Under the pieces are notes generated by a model, which was not told the origin of the DNA, searched no databases, and saw only the letters and a program-made list of their open reading frames with translations. Both the position numbers and the translations under genes were made by a program. Positions 53,627 through 62,299 of a stretch of DNA of 64,000 nt are shown here, piece by piece. The first letter of the stretch is position 1, and the number at the start of each line of letters is the position of its first letter. Source of the stretch: DATFVA01 sp963711455 (lineage in GTDB: Bacteria; Bacteroidota; Ignavibacteria; Ignavibacteriales; Ignavibacteriaceae). The stretch is from NCBI GenBank assembly GCA_963711455.1, contig CAVQEH010000004.1, forward strand, positions 682,001 to 746,000. The letters run 5' to 3'.

Positions 53627-54532
53627 ATGAGTTTTAATAAGAAGTTTTCATTAAAAGCTAAAAATATACTATTCAATGGAAACTGTTTGGATTTAATTAA
53701 GGAAATACCTTCTAATTATATAGATCTCACAATAACATCCCCCCCTTACTTTATGGGAAAGGAATATGACAAATCTCATAACATAAATGATTTTGTGATA
53801 GACCATATGAAACTATTACCCGAGATATATAGAATTACTAAAGAAGGAGGGAGTATCTGTTGGCAAGTTGGGTATCATATTAATAATGGTGTATCGACAC
53901 CATTAGATTATTATGTATATCAAATTTTTAATTCTTTTAATGATTTATTTCTTCGTAATAGAATAATTTGGACTTTTGGACATGGACTACATAATAAAAA
54001 TAGATTTAGTGGGAGACATGAAGTAATATTATGGTATACAAAAGGAAGGGATTATTATTTTGATTTGGACAGTGTTAGAATAAAGCAAAAATACCCAGGT
54101 AAAAAACATTATAAGGGAATCAATAAAGGAACATTCAGTGGAAATCCTCTTGGTAAAAATCCTTCTGATGTATGGAGTATACCAAATGTAAAAGCAAATC
54201 ATATAGAAAAAACACAACATCCATGTCAATTTCCAATTGCATTAGCAGAAAGGTTGATTAAATCATTAACTCCTCAAAATGGTATTATATTTGATCCATA
54301 TATGGGAGCAAATTCTACTGGTGCTGCTGCATTAATTGAGGGAAGAAGATTTATCGGGGCAGAAATAGATAAAAATTACCATAAAATTGCATTACAAAGA
54401 TTTATAGATGCCTCTAATGGTGATATAAAATATAGGCCATTGGATAAAGAAATATTTGAACCAAATCAAAAGATGGCAGTTGCGCGTGATCCATTTATAA
54501 AATATGAGAAAAAAAATGGTAAAAAAAATTAA
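53627..54532 (+). CDS. DNA methyltransferase, beta-class (N4-cytosine or N6-adenine)
   Basis: A 301-residue site-specific methyltransferase with the catalytic motif IV DLTITSPPY (residues 33-41) before the SAM-binding motif I FDPYMGANSTG (222-232), the beta-class order. SPPY motifs are common in N4-cytosine enzymes, but N6-adenine is not excluded. DVWSIPNVKANHIEKTQHPCQFP (about 181-203) is the conserved pre-motif I element. No target recognition domain can be assigned. Low GC and frequent AGA/ATA codons differ from the housekeeping genes nearby. The next gene overlaps its end by 29 bases. No restriction nuclease is recognisable in the window. Confidence 0.92.
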   Translation: MSFNKKFSLKAKNILFNGNCLDLIKEIPSNYIDLTITSPPYFMGKEYDKSHNINDFVIDHMKLLPEIYRITKEGGSICWQVGYHINNGVSTPLDYYVYQIFNSFNDLFLRNRIIWTFGHGLHNKNRFSGRHEVILWYTKGRDYYFDLDSVRIKQKYPGKKHYKGINKGTFSGNPLGKNPSDVWSIPNVKANHIEKTQHPCQFPIALAERLIKSLTPQNGIIFDPYMGANSTGAAALIEGRRFIGAEIDKNYHKIALQRFIDASNGDIKYRPLDKEIFEPNQKMAVARDPFIKYEKKNGKKN

Positions 54533-55547
54533 AACAAATCAGTATCCTTGTATTATATTAAATCAAAATGATAATAATCTGATAGCATTTAAAATAAATG
54601 CTAAAAAACTATGGACAATCGTAAAGATAAATAAGAGAGATCCGGATAAAAATAAAGGATATCAGAGGGCTTTATCAATGTCAAGAGTAGATAAAATAGC
54701 CAATTTTATATCAAGTGGTAATGTAGTTCCTTTGAGTATTTTGATTGCATTTGATAAAGATACTATGCTAAGTAGAGATAAAAAATTTATAATAATTCCT
54801 GATAAAGAAAATGCTGGATGGGTTATAGATGGTCAACATAGATTGGCAGGTGCATTTAATTCTAATAAAGAAATAGAATTTTTAGTCATATGTTTTGTTG
54901 GAATTTCAATCGATGAACAAATCAAACAATTTGTAACGATTAACAAAGAGGCAAAAGGAGTTCCAACATCTTTATATTATGATTTGTTAAAGAATCTGCC
55001 ACATAAAAAGTCAGATCAAGAAATAGCAAAAGAAAGAGCAACCGATATTGCTGATTCACTTCGTAAAAATGATAATAGTGTATTTTATGGACGAATTGTG
55101 GTAATGAGCTCCCCCAAAAGAGGAGAATTATCATTAACAAATTTTGTAAGAAAAATATCTTCATTAGTAGTTAATAAGACCGGGAAGTTCCATCTTTATA
55201 CTCTTATTGAACAAGTTGGTATCATAGACAATTATATGCAGGCATTGCAAAACGTTTTCCCATTATATTTTGAAGCTGATGAACCATTATTTTATCAAAC
55301 AGTTGGCTTTGGTGCCTTGATTAATGTTTTACCTACTGTGTTTGATTTAACGATGAAATATTATAGTACTTTTAAAGTGGAAGATGTAATAAAAATTTTA
55401 AAACAGATTGATGACTTTAGTTTTGAAGACTGGAAAAAAGTTGGAACAGGAAGTGCTGCTGAAACACAAGCTGGAGAGGATTTAAGAACGACATTATTGT
55501 TGCGTTTAGAAGAACAAGGAAGTACAGGGAGTATAATACTCAAATAG
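54504..55547 (+). CDS. DGQHR domain protein (DndB-like)
   Basis: A 347-residue protein with VIDGQHRLAG (about 107-116), the signature of DGQHR proteins, and the associated N-terminal segments (KGYQRALSMSRVDKIANFI, before a VVPLSILIAF strand). This family includes DndB, the regulator in phosphorothioate DNA modification, but dndA, C, D and E are absent from the window. Here it overlaps the end of the methyltransferase gene, so the pair is coupled. It may control or license the methyltransferase. The second Met (54516) is an alternative start. Confidence 0.85.
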   Translation: MRKKMVKKIKTNQYPCIILNQNDNNLIAFKINAKKLWTIVKINKRDPDKNKGYQRALSMSRVDKIANFISSGNVVPLSILIAFDKDTMLSRDKKFIIIPDKENAGWVIDGQHRLAGAFNSNKEIEFLVICFVGISIDEQIKQFVTINKEAKGVPTSLYYDLLKNLPHKKSDQEIAKERATDIADSLRKNDNSVFYGRIVVMSSPKRGELSLTNFVRKISSLVVNKTGKFHLYTLIEQVGIIDNYMQALQNVFPLYFEADEPLFYQTVGFGALINVLPTVFDLTMKYYSTFKVEDVIKILKQIDDFSFEDWKKVGTGSAAETQAGEDLRTTLLLRLEEQGSTGSIILK

Positions 55548-55548
55548 A

Positions 55549-56469
55549 ATGAATTTTGATAGCGTTTTAGATGAAATAAAACGGAGAGATTGGGATAAAA
55601 TCAAACATGAGTGGCTTCGTTTCATTCCAATGATCCAAATTCCAGGCTCGCATCCTATTGAAAACATTGAGGAACTGTCAGAATTTAATATTATAGCTTC
55701 TGATATTATTGCTAATGGTTTTATTCCACAAAATGAAGAAATAACTTCAATCAAATTAACTTTATTTTGGGAAGCAACATATCTATTACATAGAGCATCT
55801 CATGTTCTTTCTTCCACTGAAAATTTGATCAGTCTTGGTATAAAAACTTGGGCCCTATCAAATGCATATCAAAGTGCTTTATTTTCGGCTAAAGCAATAA
55901 TTAATTTTTTAGGTGTTTCCTTTCCTTCTTATGAGAACAAACCTTTTTTAATAGATGTATGGCCTCCCCCTCTTAGTTCCTATAATAGACAATCTCATAG
56001 TCAAAATTATTCTTATGCTGGAATTAATTTTTTTTATTTAGGGCTAGGAGGAGAAGTTCAGCATAGACATATATGGAGTGCATTACAACGTATTTTAAGG
56101 GTATCTAGGATTGATATTATACCAACGGAGCTTATAAAATATATTCTGAAATTAAAAATTAATGAATATGCAAGACAAAGAAATTACTTACATTATCAGA
56201 ATAAAGAATGGCTTTTTGATGACTTATATAACTATAATTTTGATCCATTGTTTGGTATAAGGTCTAAAGATTTCTATAAAGCTTTGCAATTCAAAGATAT
56301 TCGAAGTGATTTTTCAATTATATTAGCGCAAGCATTATTAAAATTTGCAGTTACTTTATTTAATAGTATAGCTGTTGAAACCAATAAACTTGAGAAAGAA
56401 AAAAATCTTCTCATGAGCTCTATTCAAGATAGCTTCTTTCATCCCGTTTATGTTCAAAATATGTTGTGA
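55549..56469 (+). CDS. Unknown protein, third gene of the methyltransferase-DGQHR cassette
   Basis: A 306-residue, mostly helical protein I do not recognise. It begins one base after the stop of the DGQHR gene, so the three genes form one operon. The segment INEYARQRNYLHYQNKEW includes R209-x5-H215, compatible with the Rx(4-6)H active site of HEPN ribonucleases, and TWALSNAYQSALFSAKAIINF has the long-helix look of that fold. This is suggestive only. A cassette of methyltransferase, DGQHR protein and an uncharacterised third protein would be expected for a defence locus, in which this would be the effector. Function unproven. Confidence 0.6.
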   Translation: MNFDSVLDEIKRRDWDKIKHEWLRFIPMIQIPGSHPIENIEELSEFNIIASDIIANGFIPQNEEITSIKLTLFWEATYLLHRASHVLSSTENLISLGIKTWALSNAYQSALFSAKAIINFLGVSFPSYENKPFLIDVWPPPLSSYNRQSHSQNYSYAGINFFYLGLGGEVQHRHIWSALQRILRVSRIDIIPTELIKYILKLKINEYARQRNYLHYQNKEWLFDDLYNYNFDPLFGIRSKDFYKALQFKDIRSDFSIILAQALLKFAVTLFNSIAVETNKLEKEKNLLMSSIQDSFFHPVYVQNML

Positions 56470-56984
56470 TTTGTTAATTTCCAAACCTTCTCATTCAAGT
56501 TGCAACAAAATTAAGTTACATTCCTTTACTACCATGGCTGAAATTATCTAATATAGTGGTACCATCGTAATAGCTAAATAATCTAACTTTCTTCGTTCTT
56601 AGTTTCTTCAATAAACTTGTGTATCTTCTCAAGCTTATAAGAGGAAGGTCTTTTAAATAAATTCTAAAATTATCAAATCTCTCCTCCAAATTCTGGAATT
56701 GCGGCGCAGACGTTTAAAATTACCATTCCGAACTTTACGAATGCCACCTGAAAGGTTTCGAGCCTATTTCCGATTTTGGAAAAGCCATACCAAAGGTTTT
56801 AAGTCCCATTCCGGATATTACGAATACGAAAAAGAAGAGTTGGAACCCCACTTCCAAAATTTGTAAGGAAATTTTTGCTGTTTGAAGTGTTAATATGTCA
56901 GTATTGACATTCCCTATCTCCTCGGGCTAAAGATCGTTAAATTGGATTGGGTGAACCAATTATTTTTTTGCGAGCAATGTTCTC
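56470..56984. other. 515-base non-coding region with a degenerate tandem repeat
   Basis: No gene seen. The region follows the third island gene and ends at the Nudix gene. It contains the repeat array at 56726-56872 and otherwise low-complexity AT-rich sequence. A terminator for the island operon was not found with confidence. Confidence 0.55.
56726..56872. repeat. Degenerate tandem repeat, unit about 42 bp
   Basis: Units begin with TTCC at 56726, 56768, 56809 and 56852, so the period is 41-43 bases. Each unit reads roughly TTCCGA + TTTACGAATGCC + ATACCAAAGGTTTTAAG + CCCCAT, with clear but imperfect agreement between copies 1 and 2 (ending GAGCCTAT / AAGTCCCAT) and drift in copies 3 and 4. 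The units have no strong dyad symmetry and are not separated by spacers, so this is not a CRISPR array. Confidence 0.6.
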
Positions 56985-57377
56985 TTACAAAACATTAATA
57001 ACTTTTATTGCATCCTTTAAAACATTACGTGAATTTTCGAATGAAAGAAGTTTAAATGCAGTTTCCTCACCCACCCATTTTAAAATACGATTTTCATTTG
57101 CTTTTCCATACCGGTTTAGTTTAATAAGAAAATATTGTACATATACCGTTTCATTTTTTACATTAAAAAACTGTTTCGGTAATTCAGCGATTATTTCGCC
57201 CACGATTCCGGTTTCTTCCTGCAATTCCCGTAATACTGTTTTTTGTGGTGTTTCTCCTGGTTCTATGTGTCCTTTGGGAAAAACCCAATCCTTACCATTA
57301 GATGAAGAAATAACAAGAAATAAGTTACGATCTCTATCATTTGAAAATACAACGCCGCCCGCATGTGTTAATTTCAT
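56985..57377 (-). CDS. Nudix hydrolase
   Basis: A 130-residue Nudix protein with a complete Nudix box, GHIEPGE at 36-42, RELQEE at 50-55 and TG-I to 58, matching GX5EX7REUXEEXGU. The enzyme hydrolyses a nucleoside diphosphate linked to another group. The specificity is not visible; it lacks the extended motifs of MutT or ADP-ribose types that I could recognise. It is the second gene of an operon after the SLATT protein, 17 bases downstream. Confidence 0.93.
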   Translation of the reverse strand: MKLTHAGGVVFSNDRDRNLFLVISSSNGKDWVFPKGHIEPGETPQKTVLRELQEETGIVGEIIAELPKQFFNVKNETVYVQYFLIKLNRYGKANENRILKWVGEETAFKLLSFENSRNVLKDAIKVINVL

Positions 57378-57394
57378 AATATTTAATTTACCTC

Positions 57395-57838
57395 TTAAGG
57401 TCTATTTTGATTTTTAGGCGAAACATAACCAGTCCATTTTTCTTGGGATGAGCCCAAAATTCGCTGTAGTTTTGAAAAATAATCATCAACATTTTCTATG
57501 CTGCCTGTCGAGGATGCCTCATAATCCATTTCACGTTGAAGATCTATAAGTGCGTATAAAATATTTCGTTCATGTATCCAAAGTTCAGCCGGCTTTCGTA
57601 ATCCCTCTATTGAAGTAATTACTCCGGCTGAAGCTGTGGCACAAACAATTGCTATATTAAGAAAATTTTGAATTCCAAAAGATGTTAATGCAATACTTGA
57701 CAAAATCGTTGCTAATCCAGTCAGCACAAGAGCTGTATATCTGTATATTCGATAAAGGCTCTTATGTTTGTCCGATGCTTTCTCAAATTTATCTACCAGT
57801 TTTTTCAACTCATCTCTTAGGCTTTCTTCTTTAGACAT
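57395..57838 (-). CDS. SLATT-domain (DUF4231-type) two-helix membrane protein
   Basis: A 147-residue protein with two membrane helices (about 33-52 and 56-77) between a helical cytosolic N-terminus and the C-terminal segment LWIHERNILYALIDLQREMDYEASS. This is the layout of SLATT proteins, described as membrane effectors in nucleotide-dependent conflict systems. Here the next gene in the operon is a Nudix hydrolase, so a system in which a nucleotide signal is made or removed is possible. No nucleotide-synthesising SMODS/CD-NTase gene is in the window. It is inferred, not shown, to be an effector. Confidence 0.75.
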   Translation of the reverse strand: MSKEESLRDELKKLVDKFEKASDKHKSLYRIYRYTALVLTGLATILSSIALTSFGIQNFLNIAIVCATASAGVITSIEGLRKPAELWIHERNILYALIDLQREMDYEASSTGSIENVDDYFSKLQRILGSSQEKWTGYVSPKNQNRP

Positions 57839-58166
57839 GACCGAACCTCCTTTATTTATATGTTATTGACTACCGCTTGTCCCGCAATTGCCTGCACACA
57901 GAAATTAATTTTCTTTATTAAACTTCTGAATTCTTTCTAAAGAATACAACGGGAAGAGCAATTTAAAAATAAAAACCGCAAGAGATTATCCTGCGGTTTA
58001 TAATAAGTTACGCCGTTAAATTTCATTCTTTTCTTGGCTGACATGATCGCACGGTGGCAGAAATATTAATCACCCTGCGGCTGTGACTTCTGCAGTAAAA
58101 AGCTGGCGACGCCTCATCTTGTTTTTTATTCTCCAATCTCTGTTTCAGCCAGCTTTAAATCACCGC
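57839..58166. other. 328-base intergenic region
   Basis: Contains the minus-strand terminator at 57966-57999 and, towards the SLATT side, a stretch that should hold the SLATT promoter. A 7-bp pair AGCTGGC/GCCAGCT at 58101 and 58148 is seen but is too short to interpret. No gene was found. Confidence 0.5.
57966..57999 (-). terminator. Rho-independent terminator, minus strand
   Basis: Read on the minus strand, AAACCGCA and TGCGGTTT form an 8-bp stem (57992-57999 with 57973-57980) with an 11-base loop, followed by a T-rich stretch. It terminates the monooxygenase-like gene transcribed from 58484. Confidence 0.75.
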
Positions 58167-58484
58167 TCATACTTTCATTTCCGCTTTTACTTCATAATGT
58201 TGTGAACGCTCATCGAAGTGCGAAAGTATTGCCCGTGCCTCCGGTGGAACAACTGCTGCTTCATAATCTTCACCTGCAAAGGCACGAACCGCATCAATTG
58301 TATCGAACATCATCAGGGTGATAAATTCTACTTCGTCACCAATATTACGACGAAATAATTGAATTCCGTTGTAACCGGCAATTTTCCGGTTTTGTATGCC
58401 TGTAAAGATTTCGCTTTTCAAAAGTTTTTCATAAGCATCGGCATTTGATACCGTGGTGTAACCATGCCATATACGGCTTACCAT
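58167..58484 (-). CDS. Antibiotic biosynthesis monooxygenase-like small protein
   Basis: The start at 58484 (MVSRIWHGYTTVSNADAYEKLL) is preceded by AAAGGACT and replaces a frame open 27 bases further out. The 105-residue product has the ferredoxin-like dimer fold of the ABM superfamily: two beta-alpha-beta halves with IWHGYTT, GYNGIQLFRRNIGDEVEFITLMMFD and FAGEDYEAAVVPPEARAILSHFDE. Function unknown; these proteins are often quinone or heme oxidants or stress proteins. Confidence 0.75.
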   Translation of the reverse strand: MVSRIWHGYTTVSNADAYEKLLKSEIFTGIQNRKIAGYNGIQLFRRNIGDEVEFITLMMFDTIDAVRAFAGEDYEAAVVPPEARAILSHFDERSQHYEVKAEMKV

Positions 58485-58550
58485 ATTAAAGTCCTTTTTA
58501 TTTTTTAACAAATATTATTTCACCCAACATAAAATTAAAATTATCGGATA

Positions 58551-58796
58551 TTATTCGTCTATTCCGGAAAGCAGCTGTTTTGCCGCTGGTTCATCTTCCT
58601 GGTTTACCTGAATTTGTATGGGTCCGGTAATTATATTGTAGCCGGTTCCGATTACTCCTAATCCAAACAAATTCTGAACATTTTCTCCTTTAACTATGTA
58701 AGGAATTTCAGCGTCATCAAGAATAGATTTAACAACTGCAATTACTGCCTGGTTACCCGATTCGAATACTGTTATAAGATCTGAATTGGAAGACAA
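58551..58796 (-). CDS. DUF2007 family small protein
   Basis: An 81-residue protein of the DUF2007 type, described as a putative signal-transducing protein: FESGNQAVIAVVKSILDDAEIPYIVKGENVQNLFGLG is the conserved core. It has a compact alpha-beta fold and no catalytic motif. It lies 66 bases upstream of the monooxygenase-like gene on the same strand and may be co-transcribed. Role unknown. Confidence 0.8.
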   Translation of the reverse strand: MSSNSDLITVFESGNQAVIAVVKSILDDAEIPYIVKGENVQNLFGLGVIGTGYNIITGPIQIQVNQEDEPAAKQLLSGIDE

Positions 58797-59152
58797 GTCA
58801 AATTATTCCCTTGTTATAAAATTCAAGGCACTTGTGTGCGTAAACCAAAATATAAACAGGTTAAATCTATTATAAGGTTTTAATTTCCTCAACTTTAAAT
58901 TCCGATAAATATATTGATTACTAAAACTTTAACACCGGATATTGCTCCTGAATAAATCCTGTGGACAAACTTCCTGACCTCTTATATTGGGAAAATTCAA
59001 CCACCTTAAAAGCACTATTAAATACAAAATAATATTGATTGACATTTTAATAGTAACCTCATATTTTAAGCCCACTTCTATTTGTTTACAGTTCATAAAA
59101 TAAATACACCATTCAGGTTTAGTTATTAATTTAAATTCACTTTAGGTAAGAG
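58797..59152. other. 356-base divergent intergenic region
   Basis: AT-rich, no gene seen. It should carry the promoters of the DUF2007 gene (leftward) and the histidine kinase operon (rightward), but no consensus is clear. No repeats of note. Confidence 0.5.
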
Positions 59153-60571
59153 ATGAACCAATCTATAACAATTGATGAATTAAAAAAAAATATAGCCCTG
59201 CATGACCTTCCCGATGAACAGCTTGAATGGATATTAGCTCATTCAGAAACCAAAGAATACGATGATGGGGACGTGATGATAGAAACAGGAGAACCAATTG
59301 ATGATATGTACTTCATACTGGAAGGCAAAACAAACTTTTATATGAATGTAAACGGACAACTCGTCTATTACCATACTGTTGAAAATAATGATCTTACCGG
59401 CGGTGTAACAGGGGTGTTACCTTACTCAAGACTTAAATCTTCCCCGGGAAATTCTTATGCAGTTGGAAAAATGCGTGCACTTAAGCTCCATAAAAAATAT
59501 TTTCAGGAACTGGAACAGCTTAATCCTGATTTTATACAGCGTTTAATTGGTTATATGACAGAAAGAGCCCGCGTTTTTGCAACTACACAAATGCAGCAGG
59601 AAAAAGTAAGTGCCCTGGGAAAACTTGCTGCCGGGATTGCACATGAAATGAACAATCCTGCTGCCGCAATTAATAGAATATCTGCAGAGCTGGATAAAAA
59701 ACTGAAACAAAATTTTGAGCTTACGGAAGAATTACTGAAATATAATATCACCCCCGGGCTTATTCATAATATCCGGGAACTGGCAGTAAATAAAGAAAAA
59801 AACCGTTCATCAAAAACTAAGCTGACTCCGCTTCAGCGAATTCAAACGGAAGATGAGCTTAATGACTGGCTGAGTGAAAATGGATTAAACAGCAAAAATG
59901 AAATTGCGGAAACTTTAGCAGAAGCTGATTTTTCACCGGGCGACCTGGAAAAAATTATTTCAGATGTTCCTGATGATGCACTGCAAAATATTCTTGACTG
60001 GTTTGAAAATTTATTAAGCTCGGAACTGCTGATAAAAGATCTTGAAAATGCGTCAGACCGTATTACAACGCTGGTAACTGCTATTAAATCTCATGTAAGG
60101 ATGGACAGATCGGGAGATCTTCATTCAACGAATGTTCACGAAGACCTGGAGAATACTCTTATACTTCTCGGGTATAAAATCCGCGATAAAAATATCCGGG
60201 TTCAGAAAATATTTTGTGATGATATGACAGAAGTGGAGGCTTATATAGGTGAATTGAACCAGGTATGGACTAATATTATTGATAACGCTGTTTATGCTGT
60301 TCCACAAAATGGTGAACTTGCAATTGAAACTGAGTGTAACAAAAATGATATAACAGTTAGGATTACCGACAACGGTCCGGGGATTCCCAAAGAAATATTA
60401 TCACGCATATTTGATCCTTTTTTCACAACAAAAAAAGTTGGAGAAGGAACCGGGATTGGACTCGATATTGCAAAAAATGTAATCAGCCGGCATAACGGTG
60501 ATATAGAAGTGAATTCGGTGCCCGGTAAAACCGTGTTTAAAATAAGAATACCTGTTTCCCAACACAAATAA
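59153..60571 (+). CDS. Sensor histidine kinase with N-terminal cyclic-nucleotide-binding domain
   Basis: A 472-residue soluble kinase. Residues about 1-130 are a CAP_ED cNMP-binding-like domain (ETGEPIDDMYFILEGKTNFYM), though the residues that contact cyclic nucleotide are not conserved enough to be sure of binding. The dimerisation and phosphoacceptor region follows with His164 in AAGIAHEMNNPAAAI. The HATPase domain has N-box VWTNIIDNAVYAV, G1 DNGPGIP and G2 GEGTGIGLDIAKN. There are no membrane helices, so it senses a cytosolic signal. It is 13 bases from the response-regulator fusion gene, its likely target. Confidence 0.92.
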   Translation: MNQSITIDELKKNIALHDLPDEQLEWILAHSETKEYDDGDVMIETGEPIDDMYFILEGKTNFYMNVNGQLVYYHTVENNDLTGGVTGVLPYSRLKSSPGNSYAVGKMRALKLHKKYFQELEQLNPDFIQRLIGYMTERARVFATTQMQQEKVSALGKLAAGIAHEMNNPAAAINRISAELDKKLKQNFELTEELLKYNITPGLIHNIRELAVNKEKNRSSKTKLTPLQRIQTEDELNDWLSENGLNSKNEIAETLAEADFSPGDLEKIISDVPDDALQNILDWFENLLSSELLIKDLENASDRITTLVTAIKSHVRMDRSGDLHSTNVHEDLENTLILLGYKIRDKNIRVQKIFCDDMTEVEAYIGELNQVWTNIIDNAVYAVPQNGELAIETECNKNDITVRITDNGPGIPKEILSRIFDPFFTTKKVGEGTGIGLDIAKNVISRHNGDIEVNSVPGKTVFKIRIPVSQHK

Positions 60572-60584
60572 AAAAGTATAAAAG

Positions 60585-62246
60585 ATGAAGCTTCCATTCA
60601 TATTAATAACTGATGATGACTCACAGGTGTTAAGAGCTATTCAGCGTGATGTCCGGAATAAATACCGGGATGAGTACAAAGTGCTTGCAATCGAATCTGC
60701 CGTTGAAACTCTTGAAGCCGTTAAAGAATTAAAATTAAAAAATGAAACTGTTGCACTTTTTATTTCCGATCAGCGGATGCCTGAAATGGAAGGCACTTTA
60801 TTCCTGGAAAAAGCAAAAGATATTTTTCCCGATGCGAAAAAAGTATTGTTAACGGCTTATTCAGATATTGAAGCCGCAATAAAAGCAATTAATACTTTGA
60901 AGCTGGATTACTACCTGCTGAAACCGTGGAGCCCACCGGAACAAAAGCTTTACCCCGTAATAACCGACCTGCTTGAGGACTGGCAGAACAACTTTATCCC
61001 TGAGTTTGAAGGAATAAAAATAATCGGGTATCAATGGTCACCCTTATCCCATAAAATAAAAGATTTTTTAACCGGCAACTTAATTCCTTATAAGTGGCTT
61101 GATGTGGAATTACATAAAGAAGCTTCAGAATTAATAAATATTCATAAAATTGAACCGGATAAACTTCCGGCGGTTTTATTTGAGGACGGATCTTTATTAC
61201 AAAATCCGTCTGATATTGAAATTGGAAAAAAAATCGGACTAAACTCTACAGCAGCACTGGAATTTTATGATGTGGTAATCATCGGTGCTGGACCCGCAGG
61301 ACTTGCCGCTGCTGTATATGGAGGTACTGAAGGATTGAAAACACTTATGATAGAGAAGAAAGCTCCCGGCGGGCAGGCGGGCACAAGCTCAAGGATTGAA
61401 AATTATCTTGGGTTCCCATCCGGACTTTCAGGTTCCGACCTGACAAGACGGGCTTTAACCCAGGCACGAAGATTCGGTGTTGAGCTACTTTCGCCCTGCC
61501 AGGCAATTGATATTAAAACAAAGGATAATTATAAAATTTTATCGCTTTCCAACGGACCCGAAATAAAATCCCACACAATAATAATATCAACCGGTGTTGA
61601 TTACAGAACAATGGATGCAAAGGGAGTAAGTGAATTAACCGGTGCGGGCGTTTATTATGGTGCGGCAACGGCAGAGGCGTATTCGTGCAAAGATAAAAAT
61701 GTTTTTATAGTTGGAGGCGGAAACTCTGCCGGACAGGCAGCAATGTATCTTTCAGGTTTTGCTAAAAATGTTTTTATAGTAATAAGAAAAAACTCTCTTA
61801 ATTCGTCAATGTCACATTACCTGATTGATCAGATAAATAAGACAGGTAATATTTCTGTTATACCTCATTCAGTAATTGATGAAGCTGCGGGAAACAAGAG
61901 GCTTGAGTGCATTACAATTAAAAATACAGTTACTGGCGAACTTAAAACGGAAGATGCCGGAGCTTTATTTATTTTTATTGGCGCACGACCCGAAACGGAC
62001 TGGATAAAATTAAATATCCTTAAAGATTCAAGAGGGTTTATCGAAACCGGACGAGATTTATTTAAATATGAAAATTTTAAGAAATCCTGGAAGCTTGAAC
62101 GTGACCCATACCTTTTAGAAACCTGCATTCCCGGAATTTTTTCTGCCGGTGATGTGAGAGCCGGGGCTATGAACCGGGTAGCATCTGCCGTAGGTGAAGG
62201 GGCGATGGCAATCAAGCTTGTCCATGAATATCTTGAAGAAATTTAG
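60585..62246 (+). CDS. Response regulator fused to a thioredoxin-reductase-like FAD protein without redox cysteines
   Basis: A 553-residue fusion. Residues 1-130 are a receiver domain with the phospho-Asp in FISDQRMPEMEG (Asp62), Thr90 and Lys113. Residues about 143-220 are glutaredoxin-like with WSPLS (151-155) where CPxC would be expected. Residues about 228-550 are a thioredoxin-reductase-like fold: VIIGAGPAGLAAAVYGG for FAD, VFIVGGGNSAGQAAMYLS for NADPH, and GIFSAGDVRAGAMNR at the end. The CxxC site of thioredoxin reductase reads GAATAEAYSC. It resembles the fused response regulator/thioredoxin-disulfide reductase family, so the catalytic name of that family should be used with care. It is coupled to the histidine kinase. 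Confidence 0.93.
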   Translation: MKLPFILITDDDSQVLRAIQRDVRNKYRDEYKVLAIESAVETLEAVKELKLKNETVALFISDQRMPEMEGTLFLEKAKDIFPDAKKVLLTAYSDIEAAIKAINTLKLDYYLLKPWSPPEQKLYPVITDLLEDWQNNFIPEFEGIKIIGYQWSPLSHKIKDFLTGNLIPYKWLDVELHKEASELINIHKIEPDKLPAVLFEDGSLLQNPSDIEIGKKIGLNSTAALEFYDVVIIGAGPAGLAAAVYGGTEGLKTLMIEKKAPGGQAGTSSRIENYLGFPSGLSGSDLTRRALTQARRFGVELLSPCQAIDIKTKDNYKILSLSNGPEIKSHTIIISTGVDYRTMDAKGVSELTGAGVYYGAATAEAYSCKDKNVFIVGGGNSAGQAAMYLSGFAKNVFIVIRKNSLNSSMSHYLIDQINKTGNISVIPHSVIDEAAGNKRLECITIKNTVTGELKTEDAGALFIFIGARPETDWIKLNILKDSRGFIETGRDLFKYENFKKSWKLERDPYLLETCIPGIFSAGDVRAGAMNRVASAVGEGAMAIKLVHEYLEEI

Positions 62247-62299
62247 AGTAATAAGTTTACCAATCACTAAAATGAATCGTTAATAAAATTGAGGTTAAC

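Noticed and set aside
54504..55547. Phosphorothioate (dnd) modification locus
   Set aside because: A DndB-like DGQHR protein is present, but dndA, C, D and E are not, so a full dnd system is not supported in this window.
56726..56872. CRISPR array
   Set aside because: Repeats of 42 bp run directly into one another without spacers, are degenerate, and there are no cas genes nearby.
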